The notes under the pieces: model-generated | What the model saw: only the letters and a program-made list of their open reading frames with translations | Databases searched by the model: none | Told to the model about the DNA's origin: nothing | Source: Sistotremastrum niveocremeum HHB9708 | Taxonomy: Eukaryota; Basidiomycota; Agaricomycetes; Sistotremastrales; Sistotremastraceae | NCBI GenBank assembly: GCA_001630475.1 | Contig: KV419423.1 | Coordinates: 1 to 64,000, forward strand | Reading direction: 5' to 3' | DNA length: 64,000 bases | Translations under genes and position numbers: made by a program | Shown: one piece after another, positions 10,623-20,929 of the stretch | Position numbering within the stretch: the stretch's first letter is position 1 | Layout: every line of letters begins with the position of its first letter

Positions 10623-11801
10623 ATGCCTCGAAAGTGCGAAGTTTGCGGAACCGCGACCAAAAAGACTTGCGTCGGTTGCTCGCGTACGGCCTACTGCAGC
10701 ACGAAATGTCAGAAGCAGCATTGGTTCACCCACATCCTCGAATGCGAGAAACCTGGACGCGAGGTCACGACAGCAGATCGACTTGTCGCTACAGCCATGA
10801 CAGATGAAATTTTCATCGACTCAGCCACCATGGCCGACTACGGATTTTTAAAAGTCACCAATGACGCAGAATCCACTATCATCGTTTCATTGTTTACGGA
10901 AATGATTCGAGATCTTGGAATCAGAGCTCCTGCACTCCACAAATGGCGCATCGAAGGACGCCTGCATTCAGAGATGGTGAGGGTGTACAGGGAGGCTGGA
11001 AGGACGGAGTCCGATACCAAGTTCCAATGGCTTCTGCAACGCCCCTCTCTCTTCTCTCCAGATCCCTCTAATATCGCCACTCGAATGTACGAGCTGGCCC
11101 TGGGCTTCGAACATCAGACATGGATACACATAGGAGGATCGCCCGCCGACTCTCACGACGACATTACGATCGCTCAGCAGCTCTGGTCCGCGGATCGGAA
11201 GCAGTGCTTTCGATTCTATACAAGCATGCTGAGTAGTGGAGGTCCGACTGTCAGTGCCTCGGACGTGTGGATCCAATTCGGCTTCTGCGTGTACGAGGAC
11301 CAGGCTAATTTCGCACTTCGAAATCTATATAGCTCCCTTATCCAAATTTGCCCCTTCAACGAATTCTGCGACGCATACTCCACCTCTTCTCTTATCGCCC
11401 TCATGGATCGAAAAAATCTGAAAGCCTCTCGAAGACAGGTACCACCCGACCTCGAAATCGTACTATCGGGATCTCCACATAATATTCAGGACGTCTGGTA
11501 TCTCAAAACTTTCGCTGTATTCGACGAGGGAGAGGTTCCGACCAGTGACGTCCTCGTCCCATTTGGATTCCTGAACTGCGTGGACGATGCAGAGATGACT
11601 CAACTCAGGCTCTTTTACGGCCGGCTTTTCAAGGACTACCAAATCTCTCCATCAACACTCCAGGAAGCCGCTGACCGCGATCAATTGTTGGAATACATCA
11701 TGAAGGTGCCATGGCTGAACATCAGTAAAGTCGAAAAGCACTTCCTACGTCGCGTTCTCAAGACCCAGAATCATCCGACGGCTTTGGCACTTACAAAGTA
11801 A
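10623..11801 (+). CDS. MYND zinc-finger protein, copy 1
   Basis: Single-exon gene, 392 residues. An N-terminal MYND finger has all ligands: Cys5, Cys8, Cys16, Cys19, Cys25, Cys29, His37, Cys41 (CEVC ... CVGC ... YCSTKC ... HILEC). MYND fingers mediate protein-protein contacts. The remaining 350 residues match copies 2 and 3 throughout (for example ALHKWRIEGRLH, TWIHIGGSPADSHDD, RLFYGRLFKDY) but carry no catalytic motif I recognise. There is no SET domain. Upstream DNA resembles that of copy 2, so the promoter was duplicated too. Its 3' flank (about 11830-11950) resembles the 3' flank of copy 3, pointing to a separate and probably more recent exchange. Confidence 0.9.
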   Translation: MPRKCEVCGTATKKTCVGCSRTAYCSTKCQKQHWFTHILECEKPGREVTTADRLVATAMTDEIFIDSATMADYGFLKVTNDAESTIIVSLFTEMIRDLGIRAPALHKWRIEGRLHSEMVRVYREAGRTESDTKFQWLLQRPSLFSPDPSNIATRMYELALGFEHQTWIHIGGSPADSHDDITIAQQLWSADRKQCFRFYTSMLSSGGPTVSASDVWIQFGFCVYEDQANFALRNLYSSLIQICPFNEFCDAYSTSSLIALMDRKNLKASRRQVPPDLEIVLSGSPHNIQDVWYLKTFAVFDEGEVPTSDVLVPFGFLNCVDDAEMTQLRLFYGRLFKDYQISPSTLQEAADRDQLLEYIMKVPWLNISKVEKHFLRRVLKTQNHPTALALTK

Positions 11802-12297
11802 TTGTCTTCCTTAAATCAAAGTTTGTAGTCACAATCGATCGATGATCGTCCAAGTGTATCTTGTACCATTACTAGTAAATTTTCGAAGGTATCATTACAC
11901 AGCACTGCCATTTTACAATCGCATACCATCACGTTTGCGACCTCGTGCTGAACAGTACGCATTCAAATCGGAACAGCTACAAAGACAGTCATCGAAGCTT
12001 TGGTAGAACGGCCTTCTAGATAGAAGTGGTTGAGAGTTCAAGTAACCAGCAGAAAGTGAGATCAAGCCATTGACAGTTGGTGACATATGGCTGCGTAGCC
12101 GTACATGTACATATTAACATAACCTCAAAATCGAATGGAAACTTCCGCGACATCATCGCGGCTCCGCAGGACATCTCAGCAGGGTCCTCGAAGTGTCTGA
12201 GTCAGCTAGGAATGTCGAGAAAGTCGCCTGGAGACAGGGCATATCGGGCTTTGCGTTTGAGACGCAGATGTATTTCCACAGTTTTATAGCCTGAACA
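11802..12297. other. 3' flank of MYND copy 1
   Basis: Roughly the first 150 bases match, inverted, the 3' flank of MYND copy 3 (31985-32123), with shared blocks such as ttaccattactagtaa and gcataccatcacgtttgcga. I see no gene in the rest. Confidence 0.6.
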
Positions 12298-12954
12298 ATG
12301 CAGCTGAAGCCAGCAGGTTACGGACAAGAGTTGGAGATCGACCAGTTCATACAACTGAAACCCAAAATGGAAAGGATTTGTTCAGCCAGGAAGTGTCGTC
12401 CAGTCCATTTTGCCGAGGGAGACATTGGATTGATACCTGCACTCTATTTCAATATGGGAGTGGTCACTCAGAACATATATCAGATCGCATTGATCTCAAC
12501 ATTCTTCAGAAATGACGTACGAGTGACGCCATGTCCGGTCTCCTTTCTTGCTTCAAGATCAGACTTGGCTACTTTGACGCAGGCTGTCGTGGGGACTCGT
12601 TGTATTTATTTATTTATTTTTTGCGTGAGAGATTGTGCAGGGGAGACTGAGGATGGAGCTGGGAGGCAGCGCGGCCACTTGGCCAATCGATTGAGAATCG
12701 TGGATATCGTGAAGCTTGAGCGATATTCTCCAACATTGTGCCTGACTCATGACGAATTGCTCGCGTTCACCAAGTCTGAGGATATGGTAGGGCCACAAAG
12801 GCAGCTGATGGTGGCCAGAAAGACCGTTGAACGCGTCAATAGAGAGGTCAGTCGAGATAGACCGTGCTGATAGTAACTATTTCGCTAAGCAGGAGCCTAG
12901 ATCGCAATATTCTCGTTGGGTATGCCTCAAAACTTGTAGACTCTGCTGAGGTTG
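12298..12954 (+). pseudogene. Hypothetical or decaying gene upstream of MYND copy 2
   Basis: An open frame of 190 codons from 12298 is followed by a possible intron (12847-12892, gtcagt...gcag) and a short exon ending near 12940. The distal part resembles the fragment at 9986-10201. No domain is recognised, and a T-rich tract (12601-12620) inside the frame looks like untranslated or intronic sequence. It may be an eroded gene duplicated with the MYND unit. Confidence 0.3.
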
Positions 12955-13449
12955 ATCAATTGACTCGGACCGCGGTAGATATCGTTATATATCTTTGCGA
13001 CGTCAGTCTGGATTCAACGTCATGTCGTCGAATATCCAGAGTCCCTATCGATGTGATTCGGTAGAACAGCAGTTTTAATGGACCAATCATTACATGCATT
13101 ACATGTCCCAGTCAGGGCGAGCGAGAGCTGCGGCGGTCTCCGAGGAATCCAACCGTCCCATCAGGACCTGCTCGTCCCAGACCGCGCCGTCGATCATTGA
13201 TGCCTCGAGCAATTATCTGATTATCCGGCCCTAGTCTCTCTTCTTGGAATTTCTTGTTCTTCTTGCCTGCTGGCTCAGACTTTACGAGCTTGGACGCGCC
13301 AAATTACCGATAACCTCACATATAGGGGTCAATCGCAAAGGCTTCCTCGTCCAAAATACGTGAGCAATCTATAATGAAAATTTCTCCCTGGGTCTTACAG
13401 CATTTTAGCAGAGTGATATCGCGTCTTATCCTTCTTCGAAACCGTCCCG

Positions 13450-14652
13450 ATGCCTCGAAAGTGCGAAGTCTGTGGAGTCGATACACACAAGACCTGCATC
13501 GGCTGCTCGAGGACTGCCTATTGCAGCACAAAGTGTCAGAAGCAGCAATGGTTCTCCCATATCCTTCGTTGCGAAAACCCCGGTCGCGAAGTCACAACAG
13601 CAGATCGCCTCGTCGCTCTGATCATGACAAAGGATTTCACCCTGGACACACCCACTATGAGAGACTACGGATTTAGCAAAGCCAAGAGCATGGCGGAAGG
13701 CAACTCTGCTGTTGCAGTCTACAGCGAAATCATCCGAATCTATGGAGTTCGAGCTCCCGCACTTCATAAATGGCGCATCGAGGGACGGCTGTACGAGGAG
13801 ATGGTTAGGACATACAGGGAGGCTGGGAAGGAAGAGTCCAACTCCAGCACCTTTCGATGGTTACTCGAACACGCCTACATGTTTTCTTCCGAGACTTCTC
13901 AGAACACCTCCCTCTTATACGACCTCGGCTTCAACCTCGAACGACGGGCATGGATTCATATAGGAGGATCTCCCACCGACTCTCACGATGACATCATGTT
14001 CGCCCAGCGGCTCTGGTCTGCAGACCGGAAACAATGTTTCAAATTCTGCATGCACGCATTGAGTAATGGTGGCCCTAGTGTCGAGGCAACCAGCTTATGG
14101 ACCCAATTCGGGTTCTGCGTGTTCGACGATTTTGAGTGTCGTCCACTACAGAGATTATATGCGACTCTCATTCGAAATTGCACCTTCAACGAACTATGCG
14201 ACGCTTATTCCTCTTCCTCCCTCATTTCTCTTATCGATCGAAAGAAACTCAAGACCGCGCGAAGAAAACTCCCTCCAGATTTCGAAACCGTACTCTCTGC
14301 ATCTCCTCACAAGATTCCGAGCGTCTGGTATCTCAAGTCCTTTGCTCTATACGATGAAGCACGTGTTCCGACAACCGACGTTCTTATTCCTTTCGGATTC
14401 TGCAATTGCGAAAACAACGCCGCGATGACTCGACTTAGGCTCTTTTACGGCCGGCTTTTCAAACAATACAAAGTTTCTCCAACACAACTCCAGGACGCCG
14501 CCGATCACGACCAGCTCTACGAATACGTGATGAAGATTCCAAACCTAAACATTAGCAAAGTCGAAAAGCAATATCTTCGTGACGTTCTCCAGACTCAGAA
14601 TCGTCTCAGGGCACTGGCAAATCGAATGGCGTCTTCCAATCCAACTCTATAA
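13450..14652 (+). CDS. MYND zinc-finger protein, copy 2
   Basis: Single exon, 400 residues, colinear with copy 1 over its full length, with a complete N-terminal MYND finger (CEVCGVDTHKTC ... YCSTKCQKQQW). Shared blocks include GRLYEEMVRTYREAGK, WIHIGGSPTDSHDD and RLRLFYGRLFKQY. It differs by an additional residue in the middle and a longer C-terminus (ANRMASSNPTL). About 300 bases of 5' flank align with copy 1, which shows a tandem duplication including the promoter. The frame is intact, so it is likely functional; the partner protein is unknown. Confidence 0.9.
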   Translation: MPRKCEVCGVDTHKTCIGCSRTAYCSTKCQKQQWFSHILRCENPGREVTTADRLVALIMTKDFTLDTPTMRDYGFSKAKSMAEGNSAVAVYSEIIRIYGVRAPALHKWRIEGRLYEEMVRTYREAGKEESNSSTFRWLLEHAYMFSSETSQNTSLLYDLGFNLERRAWIHIGGSPTDSHDDIMFAQRLWSADRKQCFKFCMHALSNGGPSVEATSLWTQFGFCVFDDFECRPLQRLYATLIRNCTFNELCDAYSSSSLISLIDRKKLKTARRKLPPDFETVLSASPHKIPSVWYLKSFALYDEARVPTTDVLIPFGFCNCENNAAMTRLRLFYGRLFKQYKVSPTQLQDAADHDQLYEYVMKIPNLNISKVEKQYLRDVLQTQNRLRALANRMASSNPTL

Positions 14653-15126
14653 TTGTGATATTTCTCCGCACTTGATAGCCTTTACTGTGAATGTATTGTC
14701 TTTGCCATGCTCATACCATCTCGCATTTGTCGTGAATGACCACAACCTGTACTTTCTTTCTGCATATACGCTCGGACGCTATGGAAATTGCCATTGAATA
14801 CATGTAAACTCTTCTCTGCTTGAACTCGTATGACTTCAAGCTGATATTTGGGGACTCATGACGGGCGGCGACACATTCAAAGAATGATAATTTATAACCT
14901 CGAATGTATTCCCTCGGGGAGATCAACAGGATGCGTCTGTGCAAGAATGGCGTTGCGAATACGAGCAGTCTTAGCCTTGAGAACACAACAATTGAAGCGG
15001 AGGATCCGTTCGCATTATATGTCACATTCTTGCAGTAATCACATAGCATCATAGCATGGAGAGTGAAATAGGTGATTTTTGGAGGTATGGGACAAAACAA
15101 ATGCAATGCGAAGTCAAAGAAAGAAA
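14653..15126. other. Intergenic, convergent
   Basis: 3' flanks of MYND copy 2 and RPL23. No further gene seen. Confidence 0.5.
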
Positions 15127-15774
15127 TTAGACGACAGTGCCAGCATTTGAGGCGATACGGGGCCAGAGGTCAGCCTATTATCGGTAGTGAGACAATGCAA
15201 AAGAGGGAAACGAAGAAGACACGCACGCATTCCTTTGCCACGGGGCCAGTGATGGCAGAACCCTTCATCTCTCCCTTGGGGTTGACGATAACACCAGCGT
15301 TATCCTAAAACAAGATGTTCGGAATATTAAAAGGAGCTATATAGCACAATTCATACCTCGAAGTACAGGAAAACACCGTCTCGGCGTCTCCATGCTTTGC
15401 GCTGACGGATGACAACAATGGGCATGGCTAAGAAAAAGCATCGAGGTGAGCAAAAGCTTGACTGAGATAACACATAAGACACGCACTTTTCTTCCTCAAC
15501 TCAGGCTTTCCCTTCTTCACGGAAGCAACAACCATATCACCAACACCAGCGTCGGGCAGTCTGTTAAGACGAGCACCGAATCCATAAGGCTCAATGAGGT
15601 ACAAGCTCTTTGCACCACTGTTGTCGGCGCAATTGAGGACGGCACCGACAGGGAGACCGAGGGTCATGCGGAACTTGTTGCCGGAGGCACCTCCACCTAA
15701 TTAAAATACCACGTTTGAGCGTCCAGACGATGCACCGAAGGTCAATGTCGAGTATACTGACCGCGTTTTGACAT
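15127..15774 (-). CDS. RPL23: 60S ribosomal protein uL14 (L23)
   Basis: Universally conserved protein of the large ribosomal subunit that helps form the intersubunit bridge. Five exons on the minus strand: 15774-15762, 15696-15487, 15427-15357, 15304-15227, 15174-15127; 139 residues, the normal length. Hallmarks are [70 protein letters not shown] and the C-terminal [15 protein letters not shown]. The first exon is only 13 nt (ATG plus three codons and one base), typical of fungal ribosomal protein genes. All introns are GT-AG, 52-65 nt. Confidence 0.97.
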
Positions 15775-17092
15775 CTTGATGTAGTTTGAGGAGGGAGTTG
15801 GCGGCGGCGAGTACGGGAGGTGGGATCTTACAGAAGCGAAATAAAGTTTGAGCTCAGCATATACAGTTGAACCAAACACACACAAACTCTCTCTAACTCC
15901 GAAACCTCCGTTGACCTTATCGACCCATTTCCAATGCAGCCCCTCGACGGTCAATGGATGGCTGCGTCTTTAGCTGGCAATATTGTCTTTGACGTCGTCG
16001 AAAATATTCGGGATACATTCTGGGCTAGTCCCGACGCTGCTTCATGCGATGCGACCGAGTAATCTTCTGTCAATGAGGCCCCTGTCGCCTGCATTCTGAA
16101 GCACCTTGTGACCTTGCCAGTGCCTTTTGATCAACTATCCGAACTGTTGCGCCTCGGACGTCCACAACAATCAACGCGGGATGTGCCTGCGATCACCGCT
16201 TATTAGCATGAAATAATAATAGCCTCGGTCAGCGGGCCATGCATGCATCTCGCCCCTGTCTGAATCAACGCGTTCACTATGCGATACATGTAAAGGAAGG
16301 CCTTGGCCATTGCTCTCCAGAAATTCATATTATTAGAAGAAAAAGACTCAGTAATAGGTCAGCTTTGTTTGAGCGATATCTGCTAGGAGGTGCGACTGAT
16401 CGACTGTAACTTCTAGCTTGACACTTCTCTAAAACCTCGGATCTTGCAACCTTCGTATCAGTACTGCAACTGCGCAACCCCTCCGCGCCCTGGGGAAATT
16501 CCCTTGCCCCTTGCTCCAATCTGCTTTCTGCACTGGCGCACGTTGTGCTCATTTACGTCCCGAGCGCAAGACAGGGTCTCACATCTAAGCTCCCCGCCGA
16601 CGTCGTGTGCACTTCAACGAGCTTTTAGCAATCTTCCGCTCCTCCGACTTAATCTTCGGCCCTCGTTCCTGTCGAAAGCTTATATTCCGGTCCGGAATAC
16701 CTTCCCCCGCCCTTCTTTCCCACATTCCTAAGTCCAGACAATGAAATAAGGACTATGCGAGTCACGTACTCAGACCCGACCTTGTCTATCATGGTAATCC
16801 AACCCGGTGCCTGGGCGCGCAACTGGCTTATCTGGAGCCCCACCGCTTCTCTTCTTTGCCTGCTACTCACGAACGTTCCTCAAAATCTGACATACCTTTC
16901 CTGCCAATGCGCGCTCATCCCAGATTAACGATCTTTGGAAGGCTCAACAACGGCCGTGGCTCAGTATCTTCGCACAGTCTACTCCAGTCTGGGGTTCTAC
17001 TAACACGCCTCATCAATGTCAAAAGACACTTAACGGGAGGATGTTCAGCGGCTTCTGCCCCCTCAATCCCTCTCGTTGGCTTTGGTCGAATT
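15775..17092. other. Divergent intergenic region
   Basis: Shared upstream region of RPL23 and the MocA-type gene. A frame in line with the MocA gene extends upstream to 16856 and could hold an N-terminal extension, but no splice or start evidence favours it. Confidence 0.45.
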
Positions 17093-18802
17093 ATGGGTTC
17101 AAGGCCTCCCGCATACGCGATACAGGCTCGATCTTTTCACGATGTGTCTCAGATCGGTTCAGATGAGGCCCCGGGAGGTGACTTTAATGTGTTGTTCATT
17201 GGTGCAGGGAATGTTGTATTCGGTACGTTTGGGAACTGCAATGCGCAATAAAATCGTTTTGAATAATACGCCGTTAGGAACGACTGAGGGACCTTGGAAT
17301 CATTCACTTCGATTCGAGAGGTATGTCGTGTGATCCCTCCTATTGTGCTCTTCGTGACACTCGAATGCAGAAAACTGGGTGACCGCTTGAAAGTAGTTGC
17401 CGTCGTAGACCCCGACATTACCCGAGCCAAGAAAGCCATCGAAGCCAAATCGAACACCTCTGCCAAAGTTTCTTACGAGCAAACCAAAGTCTTCAGAACA
17501 GTGGAGGAATTTGCGACGGCCATGCTTTCGAAGGATACGCCAAGGTTTGTCTCAGCGCGATTGATTATGCGACATGCCCAATGATAATCATATCAGAATA
17601 ATACTTGTCGGCGTCCCGCCTGCCTTTAGAGGATCAACTTTACCGGGACATAATCTTGAGCAGCAGGTTCTCAAACATCTACCTGGTATTCCCATGTTCG
17701 TAGAGAAGCCGGTAGCTACCGGCCCCGTGAGTCGGACCCTTGTCGTCTCGCAAGAGATAGGAAAAGCTGGCACGTTATGCGGAGTTGGGTGAGTGACGGC
17801 ACCATAGCATCCGACAGCGAGCGGTTTCAGAGTCGCAATCCGACTAATTTTGACCCAGTTATATGTTACGTTATCTCCAAGCCGTTCAAAAAATGAAGAG
17901 AATAATCAAAGAACACGATCTTCGCGTGATGGCCACGATAACGCGCTACGCTGCTGCCTACGAATCAATATCAGTCGATCACTGGTGGGACAAATCCCGT
18001 TCTTGCGGACCGATTATCGAACAAGCAACCCATGTCGCCGATCTGAGTCGGTACTTCGCTGGAGAAGTTGATTTGAAGACTGTCAGAGCTCAGACTTTGG
18101 ACTGGGATGAAGAGCCTGGCTTCCTGAGCGAGATTCCAATTAACGAAAGTAAGATTAAGGAAGATAATCGGATCCCCAGGGTAACCGCATCCACGTGGTA
18201 TGTACCTTATTTTCTCTTGGGGCCTCCAAATCGATATCTGACGATCATCAGGAAATATCAATCCGGGGCTGTCGGGAGTCTCATTCATCTCGCCGTATTG
18301 CAAGGGACAGATTATAGCTGCGAATTCGAAGTCTATGCCGATGGATATCTATTCAAGTACGCCGAAATTCGCCACAAAAGCTTCCGCGACGCTCACCCCA
18401 AATCATATAGACTCGTAAATCCATATGTCAAGCCAACGCTATACATCCGCCGACCCGGAAATGATATTGAAGAAGTATACACCTTCGCCGACGATGATCC
18501 TTTCTATACGGAGGTTCGTCCCTGATTCCCATGCCGGGTTCTATCGTGCTAATTGAACGCAGGTCTCCAATTTCGTCGATGTGATCGAAAGCGGCGACAA
18601 ACGAAAAGAATCCAATATCTTTAGCACATACGCAGGTACTTGTTCCTCTCAATCGTTGATATCGCCGATTCTGATATTCGTGAAAGATGCGTGCAAGACA
18701 TACGAATTTACGTGGGCTATCCGAGAAGCAGGAGAACGGTCGCGCGCCAAAAGAAAGGCTCGAGCCTTGTGGGAATCAGAACTTGATGAGAGTTCACGGT
18801 AG
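17093..18802 (+). CDS. Gfo/Idh/MocA-type oxidoreductase
   Basis: NAD(P)-dependent oxidoreductase of the glucose-fructose oxidoreductase / inositol dehydrogenase class. Nine exons: 17093-17222, 17278-17320, 17371-17544, 17597-17788, 17859-18197, 18252-18356, 18411-18513, 18563-18635, 18687-18802; 424 residues. An N-terminal Rossmann motif (VLFIGAGNVVFG), the diagnostic MFVEKPVATG (Lys-Pro of the active site) and a C-terminal substrate half (GGPIIEQATHVADLSRYF-like segment, here with CGP) are present. All junctions keep the frame. The start is uncertain: 17093 is the closest in-frame ATG, and the frame stays open to 16856, so a longer basic N-terminus is possible. The substrate cannot be read from sequence. 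Confidence 0.88.
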
Positions 18803-19187
18803 AATTCGAAGAAACGGCTCCGTTATCAAAAGGAAAAGATTCCGTGCTCTCAGAAGCTCAGCATATTTCATTTGGCTGCAAATTTTCGCATTCCATGTAC
18901 AATCGTCCTGTCCCAATCTATTACGACAATTTCACACTCCTCAGGAGGCCGTTCCGAATCTCTATCTTTCATGCTTTCTCATCAGAACTCTCTATCCATC
19001 TCACATTCAAGAACCTCACTCATCTTTCATTCACATTCGACGAATTTCTTTCAAGATAACGTGGATTTATTCCATATACATGTTTGGTTTGATATACATT
19101 GCCGTCTTTTGATTTGTGCTTCATTTCCCATTACAAACGCGGTCTCAGACTCTCAACTCCGAGCACCTATGGAATAAAAATAATGAA
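18803..19187. other. Intergenic, convergent
   Basis: T-rich 3' flanks of the MocA-type gene and catalase. No feature seen. Confidence 0.5.
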
Positions 19188-20929
19188 TTACTGAGTGTTG
19201 GTTCTGAAGGCAATGGCCTCAGAAGCCGGAGCGACCTTGAGAGGAGCAACCGTGGGGTGTCCAACGGCTTTGGCGATGCGGTCCGAGAGGTCTTGGTCGA
19301 CGGCGGCGAACACGGACACTGGTACAACCGTCAGAAGAAAGTAAGAAAGATGTGGAGCTGAACGTACGTTGACGAGCCAAAATTTCCTTGGACTTGACTC
19401 CGCCGATATGTCCGGCGATGTTGCTGACGAAGTGCGCCTTCTGCGTATCGTCGAAGACCTTTTGCCAGAGCGCGCGTGGCTGCTCGAAGTCGACTAGTCA
19501 CTTATGTCAGATATAGTCTTGGATCAAATACCAATTGACTCACGTTCGGTGATGAAGCTCAATTCGTAACTGGCATTGCCAATGAACTTCTCGTGCTTGG
19601 CATCCTCGTAGGCCTTCTTCTTGTAAGTCAAAGGCGAGATCGAGCTCTGGTAGTTGGGGCGGGGTCCTTGGTTGTTGTAAGCCGCAGGTCCGTCACGCTG
19701 GAAGTTGGAAACGGGGACGACAGGAGCGTTGACGGGGAGCTGTTGGTAGTTCACGCCGAGACGGTGACGGTGAGTATCGGGGTAGGAGAAGAGACGGGAT
19801 TGGAGGACGGGGTCGGTCGAGGGCTCGACACCGGGAACGAGATGCGAAGGAGCGAATGCTGCCTGCTCGACTTCGGCGAAGTAGTTCTGCGGGATCTCGT
19901 CGAGGACGAATTTTCCGATGGGGCGAAGAGGGAATTCCTTGTGAGGCCAGATTTTGGTGAGATCCAGGATGTTGTAGCGGAACTTCTCGGCCTGCTCAGG
20001 AGTCATCGTCTGGACGTAGACGGTCCAGCTGGGGAAGTTCTTGCTCTCGATGGCTTCGACCAAAGTCTGGATACCGTACTCTGGGTTCTCACCGGCGAGT
20101 TTTCCAGCGGTGGCGTTGTCGAGAGTCTTGAATCCGCCGTCCTTGCGAAGGTGGATCTGGACGTAGTGGTATTTGCCCTCGGCGTTGACGAACTTGAAGG
20201 TATGTCCGGAGTAGCCGTGCATGTTGTGGTATCCATCGGGAGTTCCGCGGTCGGAGAAGAGGATGAGGACCTGGTGGACGGACTCAGGGTTTTGCGACAG
20301 GTAGTCCCAGAACATGTCGGGATCCTTCAAGTGAGTCTGGGGGTCACGCTTCTGGGTATGGATGAAGTGGGGGAATTTGGCGGGATCGCGAAGGAAGAAA
20401 ACAGGGGTGTTGTTGAAGACCCAATCCCAGTTACCCTCCTCTGTTCTGATTTTGATGGCAAAGCCACGGGGATCACGAGCGGTATCAGCAGATCCTGATT
20501 CACCACCGACGGTCGAGAATCGCACAGTCGAGCGAGCCTTTGTGCCGACCTTCTTGAAGAGAGCAGCAGAGGTAAGGTCGGTGATATCATGAGTCACTTC
20601 AAAGTAACCGTGAGCACCAGCGCCCTTTGCGTGGACGACCTGGAGTCAAACGAGGTGTGAGCGGGGCATGTGAATGTGAGTGAGAACGACTTACACGCTC
20701 AGGAATACGCTCTCGGTCAAAGTGGGCGAGGAGATCAATATGATGGAAATCCTGAAGCAAAAGAGGGCCGTTGAAGCCTACTCGCTGGGCGGCGTATGGC
20801 TCAGCGACCGGTGCTCCATTGGATGTCTAAGGTGTCTTGGGCTGAGTATGACGTAGGGGTGCTATACGAGCAAGACCTTACGGTATATGTAGCACCATCC
20901 TTGGTGTTCCAAACTTGTTGAGACGGCAT
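19188..20929 (-). CDS. Catal­ase, small-subunit haem type
   Basis: Haem catalase that breaks hydrogen peroxide into water and oxygen. Exons on the minus strand: 20929-20882, 20826-20695, 20639-19544, 19493-19368, 19318-19188; 510 residues. The catalytic His lies in [14 protein letters not shown] (about residue 63), the catalytic Asn in VFNNTPVFF (about 136), and the haem-iron Tyr in [14 protein letters not shown] (about 346). Length and motif spacing match small-subunit catalases. The C-terminus ends NTQ, so there is no classic SKL-type peroxisomal signal, and there is no N-terminal signal peptide; cytosolic location is inferred. All introns are 50-55 nt GT-AG. Confidence 0.96.

Noticed and set aside
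12298-12870. Confident protein-coding gene of 190 residues
   Set aside because: A T-rich stretch inside the frame, no domain and no firm splice model; reported only as a low-confidence remnant.
19593-20498. Long plus-strand open frame of 301 codons
   Set aside because: It lies entirely opposite the catalase exon and has a composition typical of an antisense shadow; catalase motifs on the minus strand are decisive.
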